In this document: one piece after another, positions 1 through 9,674 of the stretch
Layout of the letters: each line of letters begins with the position of its first letter
How positions within the stretch are numbered: the stretch's first letter is position 1
Assembly (NCBI GenBank): GCA_021205695.1
Contig: JAJPXB010000047.1
Coordinates: forward strand, 1 to 64,000
Direction of reading: 5' to 3'
Source of the DNA: Clostridiales bacterium
Lineage (GTDB): Bacteria; Bacillota; Clostridia; Oscillospirales; Oscillospiraceae
Length of the DNA stretch: 64,000 nt
Notes under the pieces: generated by a model
The model's database searches: none
What the model was told of the DNA's origin: nothing
Seen by the model: only the letters and a program-made list of their open reading frames with translations
Position numbers and translations under genes: made by a program

Positions 1-2
1 GA

Positions 3-425
3 AGCTTCAAATTCAAAGGTAAGTTCGATACGCCGGGAGATGAACCCCTGGTTGCTCTGTCCATGGCGCTGAATCAATGCAAACCGATTCCGTTTATCGA
101 CCGAGCCATATGCTGCTACTGGGAACATACAGACAGCATGAAGATCGATATAGTCAGCGGTGTTGCACAGGTTTGCATGGACGGCAAAGCGGAACATGGT
201 TATGAAACCGATCTGGTTCACTGGGGGACGCGGTTTACAAGAGATGCGGAGTACCAGAAGCAAGTTGCGCTGCTGAACATTCTGGAGGATTCCGCTGGAG
301 AAAAAGAGAAAAGAATCCGGACGTGCAGAAGAAAATACAGCCGTATGGCGACAAAAAAACGGTTCACAGATCTGTGCATGAGAGTGAAAAATAAGCTGTT
401 AAGGACGATTGGCATAGGGAAATGA
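3..425 (+). CDS. C-terminal part of a probable sugar transferase, cut by window edge
   Basis: The reading frame is open from the left edge of the window to a TGA at 423-425, so only the last ~140 residues are visible. The segment contains GDEPLVALSMALN, a Cys-Cys-Tyr-Trp patch and a late HWGTR motif, which resembles the C-terminal half of nucleotide-diphospho-sugar transferase-like proteins found in polysaccharide clusters; this is recognition by eye and is weak. A basic tail (about 45 residues rich in Lys and Arg) ends the protein. The stop overlaps the start of the following GT4 gene in an ATGA, which points to translational coupling in one glycan operon. An internal ATG at 63 is not needed, because coding similarity continues upstream of it. 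Confidence 0.55.
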   Translation, partial: SFKFKGKFDTPGDEPLVALSMALNQCKPIPFIDRAICCYWEHTDSMKIDIVSGVAQVCMDGKAEHGYETDLVHWGTRFTRDAEYQKQVALLNILEDSAGEKEKRIRTCRRKYSRMATKKRFTDLCMRVKNKLLRTIGIGK

Positions 426-1594
426 AGAAAAAACTGATTTTTGTCAGTGAGGCATTGTGGGTCGGCGGCATTGAAACAGCCCTGGTCAACCTGCTGAACC
501 GACTTGATTATGATAAATATGATGTGACCTGCCTGATCGTGCGGGACTGTCAGGAGATGGCCAGCCGTATCACGTCCAAATGCCGCCTGCTGATTGCGGA
601 CAGGCAGCATACAGTGACTTTTAAAGAGCCGTACAAATATAGCCGCATGTTTAATCTGATGGAGGAGCCGCAGAATGCCTCCAGTACTCGACACCTGATA
701 TGGAAGACGCTGTGTCTGTTCCTGAAAGCGCCTGAAATGCGGCTGTATTCCAGGTACATCCGTGAGCAACTGGCGGGAGAGCATTTCGATACCTGCATTA
801 TTTACAGTGACCGGACTGCTGAGCTTGCTGTGCGGGGGATAGACGCAGATAAATATCTGATGTTCTATCATCACGGCAGTATGAAGCGGGAATACCATGA
901 CACCTATGGATACAAAAAGAGCGAGCATGTTGTTGCTGTTTCTCAGAACATAGCTAATAATCTTAAAAAGGAATTTCCACAGTTCCAGGATAAAATTACA
1001 GTTATACATAATTTGACAGATATAGATGGAGTACGTGGGAAAGCGTTTGAGACGCCAGATGACCTCTTTCCGGAGACGGGATTCAACATCGTCTCCTGTG
1101 GACGGCTGCATCATGTGAAAGGCTATGATCTGGCGATTCAGGCGTGTGACATACTCTTAAAGCGCGGATATGACCAGATATATTGGTATATTGTCGGCGG
1201 CGGCCCGGAGGAAGCAAATCTGCGCCAGCAGATCAAGGAGCTTCACCTTGAGGAGCATGTCCATCTGTATGGCATGAAATCGAATCCGTATCCTTACATC
1301 AAAGCGGCGGATTTGTTCGCACAACCCAGTCGTTTTGAAGGATATAGTATGTCCATTATGGAAGGGCAGGTTCTTGGCTTGCCGATTTTGGCAACCAGAG
1401 CGGCGGCAGGCAAACAAATTGAAGACGGTGTGAACGGTATCCTGTGCGATACAACTGCGGATTCGATTGCAGAGCACATTCAGCAGATGATCGACTCGCC
1501 GGATATGGGGGAGAGGATCAGAATGTACCTGGGCAGGTATGATTTTGAGCGGTTAAACCGCGATATTCTGACTAGACTGGATGAGATGTTTTGA
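422..1594 (+). CDS. Glycosyltransferase family 4 (GT-B fold)
   Basis: This 390-residue protein should transfer a sugar from a nucleotide-sugar donor onto a growing surface glycan at the cytoplasmic face of the membrane. The N-terminal half has the Gly-rich acceptor-side loop GGIETAL near residue 16, and the C-terminal Rossmann half has GRLHHVKG near residue 228 and the donor-binding EGYSMSIMEG (the E-x7-E motif) near residue 308, followed by GLPILATRAAAG. These are standard GT4 signatures. Length is normal. The start ATG overlaps the upstream stop, and the gene is followed within 20 bp by a pyruvyl transferase gene, so it belongs to a polysaccharide biosynthesis operon. The acceptor and sugar cannot be inferred. 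Confidence 0.9.
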   Translation: MKKKLIFVSEALWVGGIETALVNLLNRLDYDKYDVTCLIVRDCQEMASRITSKCRLLIADRQHTVTFKEPYKYSRMFNLMEEPQNASSTRHLIWKTLCLFLKAPEMRLYSRYIREQLAGEHFDTCIIYSDRTAELAVRGIDADKYLMFYHHGSMKREYHDTYGYKKSEHVVAVSQNIANNLKKEFPQFQDKITVIHNLTDIDGVRGKAFETPDDLFPETGFNIVSCGRLHHVKGYDLAIQACDILLKRGYDQIYWYIVGGGPEEANLRQQIKELHLEEHVHLYGMKSNPYPYIKAADLFAQPSRFEGYSMSIMEGQVLGLPILATRAAAGKQIEDGVNGILCDTTADSIAEHIQQMIDSPDMGERIRMYLGRYDFERLNRDILTRLDEMF

Positions 1595-1610
1595 GCGAGG
1601 CACAGCTATT

Positions 1611-2669
1611 ATGGGTAAATCTTTAATATGGAATCTGACTGGGACTGTGGGAGAGATTGTGAATCGCATAACTTATCCCATCCAGAAAGACAATGGGAGT
1701 GTTTTTCTGTTTGACACATCCATCGCAACAAATAACTTGGGCGATTTTATAATAATGAGATATTGCGAAGATATTTTGTCAGACATTTTCCCAAACTATG
1801 AATTTGTCCGCGTTTCTTCACACATTGTTCCCTCCAATGAGCAGGAAAATGCGGCAAAATCGATAAAATATAAATTTGTGTGTGGAACCAATTTGCTGAC
1901 ATCGCACATCGAGGAGTGGTGGAACTGGCGACTGCCGGATGGTATTCGCCGAAAGTTCAACTATAGAAACACAATCCTATTGGGTGCTGGATGGAAGGGC
2001 TACCAAGATGAATGTTCTTCGTATTCCAGAATGGTCTATCATTGCGTTTTAAATCCAAACGTCATTCATTCAGTCCGGGACTCATATACGGAGCAGCAGC
2101 TTCGCACAGCAGGAATCAGAAACGTGATTAATACCGGCTGCCCCACCACATGGCGGTTGACGCCGGAGTTTTGCAAGGCTATTCCTGTCACAAAAGCGGC
2201 AAACGTAGTGACAACGATAACGGATTATCGACAGGACGCTGTTCATGATCAACTGATGCTGGATATTTTGAGCCGCAACTATGAATGTGTCTATCTCTGG
2301 ATTCAGGGCGACAAGGACGAGGAATATCTCTCCTCGTTGGATTTGCCAGACAACCTGACAAAAATCCCTCACAGTTTAGATGCTTACGAGGAAATATTGA
2401 ACCAAGGTTGCATCGATTATGTCGGAACAAGACTCCACGCAGGTATATTTGCCCTGAATCATCAGATACGGAGTATTATTCTTGCGGTGGATAACCGGGC
2501 AATTGAAATGGGTATGGATACAAATTTGCCAGTGATTTTGCGAGATAACATTGAGAATGAACTGGAAGATCTGATAAATACTGAATTCGAAACAAAAATT
2601 CAGCTGCAGCAGGAGAATATCAATCGTTTTCTGAACCAATTCAGGACAAAAGAAGCGGGGAACGTGTAA
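1611..2669 (+). CDS. Polysaccharide pyruvyl transferase family protein
   Basis: Members of this family (CsaB/WcaK type) add a pyruvyl ketal from phosphoenolpyruvate to sugars of surface polysaccharides. The sequence shows the early TNNLGD motif, the central SVRDSYTE segment and the late signature YVGTRLHAGIFAL followed by a conserved DNRAIEMG near the C-terminus, all typical of the family; length (352 residues from this start) also fits. I chose ATG 1611 because GAGCGAGG lies 10 nt upstream. An in-frame ATG at 1581, overlapping the previous gene, has no clear ribosome-binding site. The stop abuts the start of the flippase gene. Pyruvylation would put a negative charge on the glycan. Confidence 0.85.
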   Translation: MGKSLIWNLTGTVGEIVNRITYPIQKDNGSVFLFDTSIATNNLGDFIIMRYCEDILSDIFPNYEFVRVSSHIVPSNEQENAAKSIKYKFVCGTNLLTSHIEEWWNWRLPDGIRRKFNYRNTILLGAGWKGYQDECSSYSRMVYHCVLNPNVIHSVRDSYTEQQLRTAGIRNVINTGCPTTWRLTPEFCKAIPVTKAANVVTTITDYRQDAVHDQLMLDILSRNYECVYLWIQGDKDEEYLSSLDLPDNLTKIPHSLDAYEEILNQGCIDYVGTRLHAGIFALNHQIRSIILAVDNRAIEMGMDTNLPVILRDNIENELEDLINTEFETKIQLQQENINRFLNQFRTKEAGNV

Positions 2670-4214
2670 ATGCCTAAGGAAAGAAGCAACAGCTACAAAA
2701 CAACAATAAATATTGTAACCAGTGTAGGCGTACTGATTGTCAATCTGTGTATCAGCTTTTTCCTGTCGCCGTATATTATCCGGACGATTGGCGTAGAGGC
2801 AAATGGTTTTGTATCGCTGGCAAATAACTTTGTCAACTATGCAAACCTTATCGTCACAGCATTAAACGGAATGGCAGCTCGATTCATTACAATGGAATAT
2901 ATCAAGAAGGATTACAAGAAGGCAAATTTGTATTATAATTCTGTCTTCTGGGGAAATTTGATTATTGTTGCTGTACTTTTGATTCCGGTCATTATATTCA
3001 TAGCGAAGCTTGAAGCATTCACAGATGTTCCGGCAGACATTTTGATAGATGTTAAGATTGCATTTTCAATGGTATTTGCACTGTTCTTTATTCGTACTGG
3101 TGCGCCAAACTATGATTGCGGAACCTATGTCGCAAACCGCCTGGATCTCTCTTATATACCGACAATGGCCACGGCAATTTTGCGGTGTATACTGTTGGTA
3201 GGGATGTTCACGATTTGGGAACCGCATGTCTGGTATGTGACATTTACCTCAGCGGTCATCGGATTGATTACGCTTGCGATTTCCGGATATTATACACATA
3301 AATTAACACCGGAGCTTCGAGTATCTTTAAAAAAGCCTATATGTTCTGTTAGAGTTATCAAAGAGCTGGTGGGATCAGGCATCTGGAATTCCATCTCCAG
3401 CATGGGGAACACTCTTTTAAGTGGTCTTGATTTGCTAATTTGCAATATTTATCTAGGTGCGACACAAATGGGCATCCTGTCCATCGCAAAAACACTTCCT
3501 AACATTTTGATTCAGTTGTCTGAATCAATCCGTACAGCTTTTGGGCCGGAGCTGACAATAAATTATGCGAATGGGAATATGGAAGAGGTTGAAAAATGCT
3601 TAAAACGTGCCATGAAAATAACATCTGTTGTCATCACAATACCAACAGCTGGAATTGTTGTCATGGGAGATGCTTTCTTTCAGCTATGGGTTCCATCGCA
3701 GGATGCAGAGTTGTTAAGAGTCTTGGCATCACTGAGTATTTTGAGCTATCTTGTTAATAGTGGTGTTGTTATTCTTTTCAACGTATTTTCGACCGTTAAT
3801 AGGGTGAAGTACAATTCCGTCGCAATGATTGTTAGTGGCGCAGCATCTATCATTGTAACGATGATTGTGATTGCGTTTACTGATTATGATTTATATGCGG
3901 TTGCAGGCGTCAGTAGTATAATGACGATTTTAAAAAATCTGTTCTTTACGGTTCCGGTTGCATCAAAACTGCTTGGATTTAAGTGGAGTAAGTTTTATCC
4001 GCAAGTTGGGACTTCAGTTATTTGTTCTGCCTTGATAATTGCGGTAGGAACTCTTATTCGTCTATTTATGCCTGTTGATACATGGCTGACCTTTTTTGTG
4101 ACATGTGTTATAGTTGCAGTATGTGGCTTTGCTATTAACTGTTATGTAGTCTTAAACAAAGAAGAACGCGCATACCTGTATACAAGAATCAAGGCAAAGG
4201 TTACTAGAAAATAA
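2670..4214 (+). CDS. Polysaccharide flippase, Wzx/MATE-like
   Basis: A 514-residue polytopic membrane protein with about twelve to fourteen hydrophobic segments spread along its length, short loops, and a basic C-terminal tail. The opening segment with FFLSPYIIRTIGVEANGF is typical of the O-antigen/teichoic flippase branch of the MOP superfamily, which moves lipid-linked oligosaccharides across the cytoplasmic membrane. It begins immediately after the pyruvyl transferase stop codon. Its presence implies a Wzx/Wzy-type or teichoic-acid-like assembly route, with building on an undecaprenyl carrier in the cytoplasm. No polymerase is evident in the visible part of the island; it may lie left of the window edge. 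Confidence 0.87.
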   Translation: MPKERSNSYKTTINIVTSVGVLIVNLCISFFLSPYIIRTIGVEANGFVSLANNFVNYANLIVTALNGMAARFITMEYIKKDYKKANLYYNSVFWGNLIIVAVLLIPVIIFIAKLEAFTDVPADILIDVKIAFSMVFALFFIRTGAPNYDCGTYVANRLDLSYIPTMATAILRCILLVGMFTIWEPHVWYVTFTSAVIGLITLAISGYYTHKLTPELRVSLKKPICSVRVIKELVGSGIWNSISSMGNTLLSGLDLLICNIYLGATQMGILSIAKTLPNILIQLSESIRTAFGPELTINYANGNMEEVEKCLKRAMKITSVVITIPTAGIVVMGDAFFQLWVPSQDAELLRVLASLSILSYLVNSGVVILFNVFSTVNRVKYNSVAMIVSGAASIIVTMIVIAFTDYDLYAVAGVSSIMTILKNLFFTVPVASKLLGFKWSKFYPQVGTSVICSALIIAVGTLIRLFMPVDTWLTFFVTCVIVAVCGFAINCYVVLNKEERAYLYTRIKAKVTRK

Positions 4215-4282
4215 AACGGAATTTGCAATATTTACCTTGTATGTGTATTGCCAGCTAGGACTCAGATAAAGTGTTATATATT

Positions 4283-5158
4283 ATGAAGAAAATAATAAAG
4301 TGTTTTTTGGCCATAATTATGTCAATACTCGGCCTTTTTGCGTTCATTGGCATTATCAGCATTGTCATCTGCAACTTCGCCATCACGACCAATGAATACG
4401 AGGTGACGATAGATGGCCTGAACTCCTCCGTCAGGATCGTCTGCATCGCAGATCTGCACGGAAAAGAATTCGGGGAGGGCAACAGCCGTCTGATTTCCAA
4501 AATCGAGGTTCAGGAGCCGGACGCTATCTTTGTCGTGGGTGACATGGTCGGGCCGGATGCGACGGTGGAAGAGGCCGAGCGGTTTGTCGAGCTTGTCAGC
4601 GCGCTTCAGGAGATCGCACCTGTGTTTGTGTCCAACGGCAACCATGAGCAGGAGTACATAGAGGCGACGGGAGATGATCTGTTCGGCCGTATTGCAGACC
4701 TGGGCGCCACCGTTGTGGACGACAGCTTTGTTGACGTGGAACTGGCAGGCAGCACGCTGCGCATTGGAGGGACGCTGGACTATCTCTGCGGCTACGGTCT
4801 GGCAGAGGGGGAAACCTCGCCCCTTCTCGATATGATGGACGACTTCAACGACACTGACCTTCCCAAAATACTTCTGGCGCATATGCCCTTCAGTGCGCTC
4901 CTGAACGGGGGATATACCAATTGGGATATCGACCTGGTGGTCAGCGGCCACACCCACGGCGGGCTGATTCGGATTCCGTTTGTGGGCGGCCTTTACGCAC
5001 CGCCCTGGGAAGAATGGTGGCCAACGTATGACATGGGCTACTTTGAGTTGGGAAATGGCACCCAAATGGTTATCACATCCGGACTGTCAGGTTACAAATT
5101 TGTTCCGCGCATTTTTAATTTGCCGGAGGTCTGTGTGATTGCGTTAATACCCTCGTAG
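4283..5158 (+). CDS. Membrane-anchored metallophosphoesterase
   Basis: A calcineurin-like phosphoesterase of 291 residues. One N-terminal transmembrane segment (about residues 8-30) is followed by the metal-binding motifs of the family in order: DLHG near residue 55, GDMVG near 87, GNHE near 118, and GHTHGG near 225. This arrangement matches the YkuE/YaeI type, which hydrolyses phosphodiester or lipid pyrophosphate substrates at the membrane. ATG 4283 is preferred over an in-frame GTG at 4271 because the ATG gives a compact basic N-terminus before the membrane segment. It lies inside the glycan operon, so it could trim or recycle a lipid-linked intermediate, but that role is inference. Confidence 0.85.
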   Translation: MKKIIKCFLAIIMSILGLFAFIGIISIVICNFAITTNEYEVTIDGLNSSVRIVCIADLHGKEFGEGNSRLISKIEVQEPDAIFVVGDMVGPDATVEEAERFVELVSALQEIAPVFVSNGNHEQEYIEATGDDLFGRIADLGATVVDDSFVDVELAGSTLRIGGTLDYLCGYGLAEGETSPLLDMMDDFNDTDLPKILLAHMPFSALLNGGYTNWDIDLVVSGHTHGGLIRIPFVGGLYAPPWEEWWPTYDMGYFELGNGTQMVITSGLSGYKFVPRIFNLPEVCVIALIPS

Positions 5159-5174
5159 GAAAGGAAATACAACG

Positions 5175-6227
5175 ATGTTTTTGTTGGCCATATTACTAGT
5201 GTTATTGCCAGTTGAAAAAATTGAATGGAAGACTGAATCCAACCAGATGCTTGGAGAAACGTATCTCAGCCGGGATTATACCAATCAACTGCGTGGATTA
5301 TTCGCAGTCATGATTATCTATTCCCACCTGTCCCTGGGAGTAGAGTCTTCAGGTGTGTTCAGTTTGTTCTCCGAACTGGGAAATTATGATGTGGGAATTT
5401 TCTTCTTCCTGTCCGGCTACGGCCTGCTGGTGCAGTACCAGAAGAAGGGCAAAGATTACTTAAAGGGCTTCCTTTGGCGCCGGGTTGTTGTGTCTCTGGT
5501 GATCCCCTATCTGATCTTCAACGTCATCTATTATGTGGCATATGTTTGCCTGGGGAGACAGACCACGCCGCTGGACATGCTTGCGTCGTGGATCAATGGT
5601 CACCCGCTGGTGTCAAATTCCTGGTACATCATTGCAATTTTCTATTTTTATCTTGTGTTCTTCGTTTCGGCGCTGTTGTCCGGGAAAAGGCTGTGGCTGA
5701 CCACAGGGCTGTGCTTTGTGGGGAGCCTGGCCTGGATGGTGATCTGCCATGCGATGGGATACGGAGACTGGTGGTTCTACTCCTGCTTCACATTTAACGC
5801 GGGAATGCTCTGGGTGCTGGTGCATGAGAGAGTGGAAGGCTGGTTCCAAAAATACTTCTGGCTCAAGGAGGCGGGAGCGCTGGTCGCCTGTATCGTGTTG
5901 TACTACGCTGCAACGATTTTGCCCCAGTATATCGGAATGCAAACCCTGATTTATCTGGGATGTATGCAGCTGTCCGCCATTATGTTCTGCGTGTTTGTCA
6001 TAGCTCTGGGGATGCGGATTCGCTTCAACGGCAGGTGTCTGGCTCTGCTTGGCGAGTGTTCGCTGGAACTGTACCTCATCCACGGCCTGTTTATGACGAT
6101 ATTCCGCAGTGACAGTCTGTATCTGGAGAGCGACATACTCTACTCCCTGGCCGTTTTGCTGGCGGCAGTTTTGGCGGCATTTTTGTTGCACAAGCTCATT
6201 GCAGCGATAAAAAATACACTAAAATGA
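5175..6227 (+). CDS. Membrane acyltransferase, family 3
   Basis: A 350-residue multi-pass protein with about ten hydrophobic segments. RDYTNQLRGLFAVMIIYSHL near residue 34 carries the RG-x-A...H arrangement in which the His of the first membrane segment is the probable catalytic residue of Acyltransferase_3 (OafA/WecH-like) enzymes; FFFLSGYGL follows at about 80. Such proteins acetylate or succinylate surface polysaccharides using a cytoplasmic acyl donor. A good AGGAAAGGA ribosome-binding site precedes the ATG. The gene sits between the phosphoesterase and GT2 genes, consistent with O-acylation of the island's glycan. Confidence 0.87.
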   Translation: MFLLAILLVLLPVEKIEWKTESNQMLGETYLSRDYTNQLRGLFAVMIIYSHLSLGVESSGVFSLFSELGNYDVGIFFFLSGYGLLVQYQKKGKDYLKGFLWRRVVVSLVIPYLIFNVIYYVAYVCLGRQTTPLDMLASWINGHPLVSNSWYIIAIFYFYLVFFVSALLSGKRLWLTTGLCFVGSLAWMVICHAMGYGDWWFYSCFTFNAGMLWVLVHERVEGWFQKYFWLKEAGALVACIVLYYAATILPQYIGMQTLIYLGCMQLSAIMFCVFVIALGMRIRFNGRCLALLGECSLELYLIHGLFMTIFRSDSLYLESDILYSLAVLLAAVLAAFLLHKLIAAIKNTLK

Positions 6228-6260
6228 TCAGAGAGAAATGATAAAGAGGAGAAATCAGCC

Positions 6261-7346
6261 ATGAAGCCATTGGTATCCGTAATTATTCCGGTCTACAATT
6301 GTGAACAATATGTGGAACGTGCAATTAAATCCATTATTTTACAATCGGGGGGGGGTAAACAGGCAGAAATCGTTGTCGTTGATGACGGCTCGACCGATCA
6401 GAGCGGAATGATATGCGACGAAATGGCGAAGGCGCATGAGAATATTGTCGTCTATCACAAAGAAAATGGCGGCGTTGGTTCTGCCCGCAATTTAGGGATA
6501 AACGCCGCACACGGGAAATATATTGCGTTTCTGGACAGCGACGACTGGTGGGAACCAGATTTTTTGGATGATGCGATTATTGCAGAGCTTTCTTCAGACG
6601 AGTCAGCGGATGTCTATCAATTCAGCTACCGTGAGGTAAATGCGTATTACTCACTGGAAAAGGTGAATGCCGTCACGCCGGGAAAAACTACCTATTCAGA
6701 ACCCTGCTTTGGAAAATATGACTGGCGTCCTCATTGTTCTTTCCTGTTTTTGGCTGAGTCGCTCATAAAAAACAAAATTCCATATCCATCCGCAAAAATC
6801 GGTGAAGATGGCGCATTTGTCGAAATGGCCATGTATAATATCAGATCGCTCACAAAAATTGACAAATCAATTTTTGTGTACTATGAACACTTGGCGTCAG
6901 CTGTGCATACCACCAAAAGACTACGAGATGTTCGTGAAATGCGCAAGGCGGCGCTTGCGGAGGAAGCATATTTTCATTCCATAGATGTGAAATATGATGC
7001 GGATGAAGGTTTTGTCTGGCAGGCGGCAGCAAATCTCAAAAAAATCTGTGCAGAGGAAAGCTATGCGACGGTATCAGATTTCATGGAGCGTGAAATTTCC
7101 CCGATTTTGAATGTGCGGCCGGAAATCCATTTTTCAAAAGAGCGCTGGAGCACAATCGAAGCCTGGCAGACACACCCGCGACGCTTTTGGCTGCAATGTA
7201 AAATAATCGTAGGAATTCCATTGACAGTGAAAAAATGGACGATGAGGATTCCTGGAGTACGGAGAGGGACAAATTACATATTCAGTCGCTTCCATAGAGG
7301 CTTTCAGAAAATAAAAAAAGAGCAGAGACAGCACATCTGCACCTAA
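6261..7346 (+). CDS. Glycosyltransferase family 2, with in-frame poly-G switch tract
   Basis: A GT-A fold family 2 transferase of 361 residues. The N-terminus VSVIIPVYNCEQYV, the IVVVDDGSTDQSG nucleotide-binding motif near residue 38, ENGGVGSARNLGI near 71 and the DSDDWW DxD metal site near 93 are diagnostic. A run of nine G (6347-6355) encodes Gly30-Gly32 between the first helix and the donor-binding strand. With nine G the frame is open. With ten G a TAA follows the tract directly (6356-6358), and with eight G a TGA is reached at 6409-6411. The gene therefore looks switchable by slipped-strand mispairing. AAAGAGGAG provides the ribosome-binding site 10 nt before the ATG. Confidence 0.9.
   Translation: MKPLVSVIIPVYNCEQYVERAIKSIILQSGGGKQAEIVVVDDGSTDQSGMICDEMAKAHENIVVYHKENGGVGSARNLGINAAHGKYIAFLDSDDWWEPDFLDDAIIAELSSDESADVYQFSYREVNAYYSLEKVNAVTPGKTTYSEPCFGKYDWRPHCSFLFLAESLIKNKIPYPSAKIGEDGAFVEMAMYNIRSLTKIDKSIFVYYEHLASAVHTTKRLRDVREMRKAALAEEAYFHSIDVKYDADEGFVWQAAANLKKICAEESYATVSDFMEREISPILNVRPEIHFSKERWSTIEAWQTHPRRFWLQCKIIVGIPLTVKKWTMRIPGVRRGTNYIFSRFHRGFQKIKKEQRQHICT
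6347..6355 (+). repeat. Homopolymeric G9 tract in GT2 gene (candidate phase-variation tract)
   Basis: Nine consecutive G at codons 29-32 of the GT2 gene, in a locally AT-rich stretch. The tract is long enough for slippage of the kind known in Campylobacter and Neisseria contingency genes. A gain of one G creates an immediate TAA, and a loss of one gives a stop 18 codons later. Confidence 0.75.
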
Positions 7347-7378
7347 AAACAACAGATATGATGGACAGAAGGGGTCAC

Positions 7379-8563
7379 ATGGACAAGGAAAAACAATACC
7401 TGATCGACATCCTCAAAGCCTTTATCAACCAGGAACCGGTTGAGCGGCAGGATAACATCGACTGGATGAAAATAAAATACCTGGCGGACATCCACTCCGT
7501 CACGGGGATCGTCGGCTACGTGGCGAAGCAGAGCCAGCTTCTCAGCCAGGAGCAGGGACTCCCGCTGTTCTGGAACGCCTGCATGAGCAGCATCTATCTG
7601 TTCACCCAGAGAGCCGAGCGGATGCGGGACTTAAGCCGCAAAATGCAGGAGGCTCAAATCGACCACATCCTGTTCAAGGGCTATGTGGTCAAGGATTATT
7701 ACCCAGTCCCTGAGCTAAGGAGCTACGGCGACATTGACCTCGTGATCCACCTGGAGGACCGCCCCAGAAGCCATGAGCTGATGCTGCAAAACGGGTATCA
7801 GGTGAAGTCGGACTGGGAGGCCGTGTTCAGCTATTACAAGGACATCGAATACTATGAGATCCACAGCGACATCATGGAGATCGACGTGACTGATAAGGCG
7901 GACTACCGTGGCTTCTTCCAGCACATGTGGGAACACACGGTTCGGGTGGATGATTACGTGTGGGAATTCACGCCAGAGTTCCATTTCATTTATCTGCTGA
8001 CCCACATTGCAAAGCATATTTACAGCTCCGGCGCAGGGGTGCGGATGTATTTAGACCTGGCTGCGTTTATCCTGCACTTCGAAAATCAGATCGACTGGAA
8101 CTGGGTCAGGACGGAATTGGAAACCATTCAACTGTACGATTTTTGCTGCGTGGTATTGACGGCGGTCAAAAACTGGTTCGGTGTGGATAGCCCGATGGAA
8201 CTGCACCCCGTCCCCGACGATGTGATGGAGACATTTCTGGATTTTACGCTGGACGGCGGCGTGTTTGGCCATGTGAACCGGGAAAGCGGCGTCAATGTGC
8301 TCAAGCACGCCGAAAGCGACGGAAAATCGGCGTCACGGGTAAAAGTCCTGCTGAAACGGCTGTTCCCGCCTGCAGCGGAAATCGAGTCCCGCTACACTTA
8401 TTTGCAAAATAAGCACTGGCTGCTCCCGGTGGCGTGGATTCACCGGGTCGTTAAGACCAGAGGTGAGATCAGCCAGCACACCCATGAGGCCAATGTAATC
8501 CTATCTGCCGATACGGATGAGGTGCAACGGCTGAAAAAGCTGAATGAGGCAATCGGATTGTAA
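7379..8563 (+). CDS. Nucleotidyltransferase-fold protein (PF14907-like)
   Basis: About 394 residues. It matches by eye the uncharacterised nucleotidyltransferase family that accompanies polysaccharide clusters: a helical N-terminal part, LFKGYVVKDYYPVPELRSYGDIDLVI around residues 97-122 with the GD-x-D metal-binding pair, then EIDVTD as a third acidic position and an HIAKHIY helix. The family is thought to transfer nucleotides or act on sugars, but no substrate is established. ATG 7379 follows AGAAGGGG; in-frame ATGs at 7358 and 7361 lack a ribosome-binding site. The gene is richer in G and C than the glycosyltransferases around it, which suggests the island is a mosaic. Confidence 0.75.
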   Translation: MDKEKQYLIDILKAFINQEPVERQDNIDWMKIKYLADIHSVTGIVGYVAKQSQLLSQEQGLPLFWNACMSSIYLFTQRAERMRDLSRKMQEAQIDHILFKGYVVKDYYPVPELRSYGDIDLVIHLEDRPRSHELMLQNGYQVKSDWEAVFSYYKDIEYYEIHSDIMEIDVTDKADYRGFFQHMWEHTVRVDDYVWEFTPEFHFIYLLTHIAKHIYSSGAGVRMYLDLAAFILHFENQIDWNWVRTELETIQLYDFCCVVLTAVKNWFGVDSPMELHPVPDDVMETFLDFTLDGGVFGHVNRESGVNVLKHAESDGKSASRVKVLLKRLFPPAAEIESRYTYLQNKHWLLPVAWIHRVVKTRGEISQHTHEANVILSADTDEVQRLKKLNEAIGL

Positions 8564-8592
8564 TCATAATGGTTGACACGGAGGTTTGCACG

Positions 8593-9447
<855 letters not shown>

Positions 9448-9476
9448 GAAAGACAGAACCCCAGAGGTGATTTTTC

Positions 9477-9674
9477 ATGAAGTCATGTGAGTTGAAAGAT
9501 ACTAAAGAGAATCTTCTGAATACGTTCCTTAATGATAGTATAGGTAGAGATGCCGATGTTATTAGGTTTGAAAAAATATTGAATGCAATAGACGATAGTT
9601 GCTCAATATCTCTTCTTACTTTAGTGATTATTTTAGATGGAGAAAATACACATGGGACTAAGGCTCGTAAATAG
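9477..9674 (+). pseudogene. Truncated start of a KAP-type P-loop NTPase
   Basis: A 65-codon frame. Residues 8-45 (including NLLNTFLNDSIGRD and FEKILNAIDDSCSISL) resemble the region just before the Walker A motif of KAP family NTPases, where an -SLDGxWGxGKT- sequence would follow. Here the similarity stops at SCSISL and the rest (TLVIILDGENTHG) is unrelated, so the P-loop is missing. The frame overlaps the next gene by 23 bp. I read it as the 5' stub left by a deletion, although a genuine short protein cannot be excluded. The match is from memory of the family, not a search. Confidence 0.4.
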
